From Actinokineospora diospyrosa (GTDB taxonomy: Bacteria > Actinomycetota > Actinomycetes > Mycobacteriales > Pseudonocardiaceae): a stretch of 64,000 nucleotides of DNA. A program made the position numbers and the translations under genes. The notes beneath the pieces are model-generated. The model was not told the origin of the DNA, made no database searches, and saw nothing but the letters and a program-made list of their open reading frames with translations. This document shows, in pieces, positions 60,703 to 64,000 of this stretch (the first letter of the stretch is position 1; each line of letters opens with the position of its first letter). The DNA is taken from NCBI RefSeq assembly GCF_024171925.1, contig NZ_JAMTCO010000003.1, positions 496,001-560,000 on the forward strand, given 5' to 3'.

Positions 60703-61854
60703 GTGCGCAAGACCCTCCTGGTCACCAATGACTTCCCCCCGCGCCCGGGGGGCATCCAGACCTACCTGCACTCGTTCGCCAAGTGGCTGCCCGGGCAGGA
60801 GTTGGTCGTCTACGCGCCCGCGTGGCCCGGCGCCGAGGCCTTCGACGCCGCCCAGCCGTTCCCGGTGGTGCGCCACCCCGGCAAGCTCATGGTGCCCACC
60901 CCCGCCGTGGCCCGCCGCGCCCGCGACATCCTCCGCGCCGAGGGCTGCGACGCGGCCTGGTTCGGCGCCGCCGCTCCGCTGGCGCTACTCGCGCCCGTCT
61001 TGCGCAAGGCTGGAGCTCGCCGCGTAGTCGCGAGCACGCATGGCCACGAGGTGGGGTGGTCGATGCTGCCCGGTGCCCGGCAGGCCATCCGGCGCATCGG
61101 CGAGACTACCGACGTCGTGACATACGTGAGTCGCTATACACGGTCCCGGTTCGCTGCCGCCTTCGGACCGCAGGCCGCTCTAGAGCTGCTTCCGTCTGGT
61201 GTGGACACTGAGCTCTACCGGCCAGATGCCGCTGCCCGTGCAGAGATCCGCGCTCGGTATGGCTTGGGTGACCGACCAGTTGTGGTGTGTGTGTCGCGGT
61301 TGATGCCGCGTAAGGGCCAGGACGTGCTGATTCGGGCTCTTACGGCTATTCGCGCACAGGTGCCTGACGCTGCGCTGCTGCTGGTTGGCGGTGGGCCTTA
61401 CCGTCCCCGGTTGGAAAGCCTTGCTGCGCAAGCGGGATTGTCTGAGCATGTGGTCTTCGCTGGCTCGGTGTCTTGGGAGGAACTCCCCGCGCACTACGCC
61501 GCCGGTGACGTGTTCGCCATGCCTTGCCGCACCCACGGCAAGGGCCTGGACGTCGAGGCCCTAGGCATCGTCTTCCTAGAAGCAGCCGCGACAGGCCTAC
61601 CGGTGATCGTGGGCAACTCGGGCGGTGCGCCAGAAACGGTGCTAGACGGCGAAAGCGGCCATGTGGTGGACGGCCGCGCAGTGTCGGACATCGCCACCCG
61701 CATCGCCCACCTGTTGTCCAACCCGGACGAAGCCGCCCGCATGGGCGCCGCAGGACGGAAGTGGATGGAGAAGGCCTGGACCTGGCCCACCCGAGCCGCC
61801 CGCCTAGGCCAACTCCTAGACGGCGAGACCGTCTACCGCTTCAGCGCCCACTAG
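60703..61854 (+). CDS. pimB: GDP-mannose-dependent phosphatidylinositol monomannoside mannosyltransferase (PimB type)
   Basis: A 383-residue GT4 glycosyltransferase matching PimB' (Rv2188c). NDFPPRPGGIQTYLHSFAKW is the acceptor-side start, VVCVSRLMPRKGQDVLI the nucleotide-sugar domain with its Arg/Lys pair, and ALGIVFLEAAATGLPVIVGN the GT4 E-x7-E region. It adds the second mannose to Ac1PIM1 in PIM/LM/LAM synthesis at the inner membrane face. GTG 60703 fits a leaderless start. Codon use from about 61000 to 61450 is less GC-biased than the rest of the gene. Confidence 0.92.
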   Translation: MRKTLLVTNDFPPRPGGIQTYLHSFAKWLPGQELVVYAPAWPGAEAFDAAQPFPVVRHPGKLMVPTPAVARRARDILRAEGCDAAWFGAAAPLALLAPVLRKAGARRVVASTHGHEVGWSMLPGARQAIRRIGETTDVVTYVSRYTRSRFAAAFGPQAALELLPSGVDTELYRPDAAARAEIRARYGLGDRPVVVCVSRLMPRKGQDVLIRALTAIRAQVPDAALLLVGGGPYRPRLESLAAQAGLSEHVVFAGSVSWEELPAHYAAGDVFAMPCRTHGKGLDVEALGIVFLEAAATGLPVIVGNSGGAPETVLDGESGHVVDGRAVSDIATRIAHLLSNPDEAARMGAAGRKWMEKAWTWPTRAARLGQLLDGETVYRFSAH

Positions 61855-61985
61855 GCGGCTTGCGCCAGAACGACGACGTGTCGACACCACTGCCGACCAG
61901 GTCCTGCATGGCCTTTCCGCGTCCAGCCCTGCCTCCCACATGCACTGGCTGGTGGTCGCGCCGAGCTTCAGCAGCGGCTGCCGTG

Positions 61986-62246
61986 CTAGATCTCCGTAGG
62001 TAAGTCCTGGGTGGGGAACAGGTCGGCGAAGGGGGCCAGGACGGCCATGCCTTCGGTCAGGGCCGCCGCGGCTGCGGTCTTGGCTAGGGACTGGATTTCG
62101 GTTGCCAGGTCTGGTGCGGTCATCCGGCGTTGGGCGGTGCCTAGGGTCAGGCCGATCAGCTTGCCCTCCAGGTTCACCGTCACCTCTATGCCGTGTTGGC
62201 CGGTCGCGGACGCGGTGATGGCGTTGAGGCGTTGGGCGATGGTCAC
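61986..62246 (-). CDS. YbaB/EbfC-like small protein, second of a pair
   Basis: An 86-residue protein with the YbaB pattern: helix MTIAQRLNAITASATGQHGI, strands EVTVNLEGKLIGLTLG and helix TAPDLATEIQSLAKTAAAAA. The stop of the previous gene overlaps its start (ATGA), so the pair is co-translated and may form a heterodimer. It is the last gene of the cassette with the CHAP and EspC-like genes. The N-terminal helix is shorter than in classical YbaB. Confidence 0.78.
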   Translation of the reverse strand: MTIAQRLNAITASATGQHGIEVTVNLEGKLIGLTLGTAQRRMTAPDLATEIQSLAKTAAAAALTEGMAVLAPFADLFPTQDLPTEI

Positions 62247-62500
62247 TGGATCCGCCAGGTGTCGGGTGTGGTGTCTTCGGCGGTCTTAGGCGAAGAGAGG
62301 TTGAGCAGGGCGGGATCCACGTCGTTGAGGAGGTGTTGGATGCGGCGGTTGGCTTCGGCTGTTGCCTGGTCGACTACGCGGAGGATCAGCTCGGCCAGGT
62401 CGGGGCGGCGGAGGGCGGACTCGGTGAGCGACAGTCTCGACAAGATGCCGCCGGGGTGGACGGTGGCTTCTACGCCGTTGGAGTGGGCTTGGCCGGTCAT
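62243..62500 (-). CDS. YbaB/EbfC-like small protein, first of a pair
   Basis: An 85-residue protein. MTGQAHSNGVEATVHPGGIL and SRLSLTESALRRPDLAELIL, then VVDQATAEANRRIQHLLNDV, match the strand and C-terminal helix of YbaB, with almost no N-terminal helix. It overlaps the CHAP gene (ATGA upstream) and the following YbaB-like gene. Paired, truncated YbaB-like genes next to WXG/CHAP proteins are typical of actinobacterial type VII-related cassettes. Confidence 0.75.
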   Translation of the reverse strand: MTGQAHSNGVEATVHPGGILSRLSLTESALRRPDLAELILRVVDQATAEANRRIQHLLNDVDPALLNLSSPKTAEDTTPDTWRIQ

Positions 62501-63465
62501 GACGGGTGGACGCCCCCGTAGAAGGTGTTGTGGGACAGGGTGTGTGTTCGGCGTGCGACAGCGTCACCGGCGTTGCCTTCGATAAGAGTCACCGTGTTGC
62601 CGTTGACCTTCTCGACGATGCCGATGTGGGTGCTGGTGGATGTGCTTTGTGGTCCGGTGCCGAACAGCAGCACGTCACCTGGCTTGGCCCGGCTGAGGTC
62701 CCGATACGCCAGCCCGTTGCCCTTACCCCAGTTGAAGACGTCACCGGTGAATGGCAGCAGTGGGATGTTCACCCCAGCGCGTCGCCAGACCCAGGTAGCG
62801 AAAGAGGAGCACCATGCCGCTGCCGGGCCGTACTTGTTCGTGTTGCCAGGGCCCTCGTGGTATCCGAGTTGGCTTGCGGCGATCTGGGTGATGTTGCCGT
62901 GCTTCTTTGGTTCCGGCTTAGCAGGTTCCTTGTGTGGAGGCGCTAGCTGTCGTAACCGGTGTGCGGCGTCAGATAGCGCTGCCTTGGTCTCGGCGACGTG
63001 TTTGGCCGACTCGCTCGTGTAGTGGCGCACTAGGTCCGCGACCTGACCCGCCGCGCGTAGTACCGCCGCTCGCTGTCCTACCGCAACAGCCGCGTCGAGG
63101 ATGCGGACCGCGCGGTCGGTGTACTCGTCCAGCAGCCGGACGACCGCGCTGTGGCCGGAGGTCAGCGCCTGGGCGGCGTGCGTGGTGATCGTGGCCGCTT
63201 TCGCCGCGGACTCGCCGGTCTCGCGCAGGGTGGCCCGGGTGCGGTCCGACCGCCGCTCGAAGGCCGACGCGTTGCGGCCGACCCAGTCCGCCAGCACGGC
63301 CTCACCTGCCAGGCGGTGGTCCTTGCGCTGCTCGGCGAGCTCGTCGTGCACTCGCGCAAACGCTTGCCCGGCGGCTTCGGCGTCCTCGGCCTTGCCCGCG
63401 AGCCGGTTGCGGTGCTCGATCATCGTCGCCGCGAAGTGCCGGGCGACCTGCTGGGTGTCGATCAC
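62497..63465 (-). CDS. WXG-like helical domain fused to a CHAP amidase domain
   Basis: A 322-residue protein. Residues 1-190 are long helices with a W-x-G (ADWVGRNASAFERRSDRTRA), like an extended WXG/LXG secretion domain. A KPEPKKHG linker leads to a CHAP domain (about 205-322): catalytic Cys in AAWCSSFATWVWRRAGV, His in STHIGIVEKVNGNTVTLIEG and N in EGNAGDAV. CHAP domains cleave peptidoglycan amide bonds. There is no Sec signal, so export by a type VII-like route is suggested. It overlaps the EspC-like gene upstream and a YbaB-like gene downstream (ATGA each). It may act as an interbacterial or cell-wall effector. Confidence 0.82.
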   Translation of the reverse strand: MIDTQQVARHFAATMIEHRNRLAGKAEDAEAAGQAFARVHDELAEQRKDHRLAGEAVLADWVGRNASAFERRSDRTRATLRETGESAAKAATITTHAAQALTSGHSAVVRLLDEYTDRAVRILDAAVAVGQRAAVLRAAGQVADLVRHYTSESAKHVAETKAALSDAAHRLRQLAPPHKEPAKPEPKKHGNITQIAASQLGYHEGPGNTNKYGPAAAWCSSFATWVWRRAGVNIPLLPFTGDVFNWGKGNGLAYRDLSRAKPGDVLLFGTGPQSTSTSTHIGIVEKVNGNTVTLIEGNAGDAVARRTHTLSHNTFYGGVHPS

Positions 63466-63806
63466 GCCAGCCGCCCCAGCTCAGCCGCCGCCCGGTGGTC
63501 GTCGCGCCGGTGCGCCGCCCCGGTCCTGGCCACCGCGATCCCCAACCGCTCCACCGCGTCGGCGCCGTCCTCGACCCGCTCCCGCACCCGCCCCGCACAC
63601 TCCCGCAGCGCGTCGGCGAACCCGGACTCCCGCCCGATCCACCCGAACCCGGTCCCGTCCACCACCGCGAGCCCCCGCCCGATCCGCCGCACCCCCTCAG
63701 CCCGCGCGTCCGCCCCCCGCCCGTACCGCCCCAACGCCGCCGCGTCCACCGCGAACCCGCCGTCCAGCTCACCACTGATCAGCCCGACCAGCTCGTGCTC
63801 GTCCAT
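63462..63806 (-). CDS. EspC/WXG100-like small protein
   Basis: A 114-residue, mostly helical protein: MDEHELVGLISGELDGGFAV, DAAALGRYGRGADARAEGVR, GFGWIGRESGFADALRECAG and RVEDGADAVERLGIAVARTG. W-I-G takes the place of the WXG turn, in the manner of EspC/DUF2580 proteins. GAGGAGG precedes ATG 63806; GTG 63824 would add six residues. It overlaps the CHAP gene and is the first of four co-translated genes. Confidence 0.72.
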   Translation of the reverse strand: MDEHELVGLISGELDGGFAVDAAALGRYGRGADARAEGVRRIGRGLAVVDGTGFGWIGRESGFADALRECAGRVRERVEDGADAVERLGIAVARTGAAHRRDDHRAAAELGRLA

Positions 63807-63908
63807 CCCCGCCTCCTCGCTCACCCCCAACCCTCGCGGGGAGAGGGCGGAGCCGGAACCGGCCGTGCACACCCGATCATGATCACTGCACAGTTGGGCC
63901 AACCCGCT

Positions 63909-64000
63909 CTATCGCGCGTAGAGGGCGGCCACGTCCGCGGCGCGGGTTTTGAGGATGGCGTCGCGGCGGAGTTTGAGGCTGGGGGTGAGTTCGGCGGCGG
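63909..64000 (-). CDS. Long-chain acyl-CoA synthetase, C-terminal end (partial)
   Basis: Only the last 30 codons are in the window. They read AAELTPSLKLRRDAILKTRA then ADVAALYAR and a stop at 63909-63911. The E-L-T-P-(S/T)-x-K-x-(R/K)-R segment is the C-terminal Lys-containing signature of AMP-forming fatty-acyl-CoA ligases. Its place beside pimB matches fadD15 (Rv2187) in mycobacteria. The start lies beyond the right edge. Confidence 0.8.
   Translation of the reverse strand, partial: AAELTPSLKLRRDAILKTRAADVAALYAR

Overview
The window is high-GC actinobacterial DNA. Its right-hand half keeps the order of a conserved actinobacterial block known from Mycobacterium tuberculosis (roughly Rv2187 to Rv2206): a fadD-type ligase end, pimB-type mannosyltransferase, NlpC/P60 hydrolases, a DEDDh/GIY-YIG nuclease, trpD, ctaE, qcrCAB, ctaF, ctaC, asnB/ltsA, adoK, erpA, glycerate kinase and a DUF3043 protein. 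DUF397/DUF5753 regulators, DUF3558 lipoproteins and an ATP-grasp RiPP locus point to a Pseudonocardiales-type organism (Actinokineospora/Saccharothrix/Amycolatopsis relatives); the genus is inference. No tRNA or rRNA gene was seen.

Layout: 0-5 kb holds the end of a MeaA-like mutase, an isochorismatase-like hydrolase divergent from a GlxA-type regulator, a permuted papain-like protein and a NarL-type two-component pair. 5-6.5 kb is a non-coding, strongly C-skewed stretch with tandem repeats. 6.5-13.4 kb has a secreted GH18 chitinase with a DasR-like operator, a crotonase, a very large HTH/HSP90-type ATPase/winged-helix protein that looks like a conflict or signalling ATPase, and a Nudix hydrolase. 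13.4-26.6 kb carries nucS, an MFS exporter, a sodium symporter pair, a DUF3558 lipoprotein, a double 3-hydroxyacyl-CoA dehydrogenase, a second methionine aminopeptidase divergent from a small HTH regulator, and a WXG100-like/effector-like/lipoprotein operon. 26.6-30 kb has a three-repeat type I-E-like CRISPR remnant without cas genes and three copies of a dispersed repeat, around adoK and erpA. 30-34.4 kb is ordinary metabolism and regulation.

34.4-39.8 kb is accessory: a DUF5753/DUF397 regulator set, an Imm1-like immunity gene, a TPR gene remnant and a complete ATP-grasp peptide locus (precursor, ligase, PIMT-like methyltransferase) of the graspetide/imiditide kind. That locus lies between intact asnB and a decayed copy of the asnB 3' end. 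40-50.5 kb is the aerobic respiratory supercomplex (ctaC, ctaF, ctaE, qcrCAB), interrupted by trpD and by a non-coding stretch with a 143-bp inverted-repeat element. 50.6-64 kb holds cell-envelope genes: a beta-lactamase-like lipoprotein, YbaB-like proteins, a YacP/NYN protein, a fusion of a seemingly inactive NlpC/P60 domain with an intact VanY domain, a RipA-like hydrolase behind a structured leader, a gluzincin-like protein, a PimB-type mannosyltransferase, and a CHAP/WXG/YbaB cassette.

Two dispersed repeat families were found by reading. Family 1 (four copies) has a GTGGATCTT/AAGATCCAC stem followed by an invariant TGTGGATAA. Family 2 (three copies) carries TTGTCCACA or a one-base variant. 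Both motifs are DnaA-box consensus sequences. Many genes start 6-8 bases after a TANNNT hexamer, a leaderless pattern that I used to choose several start codons.
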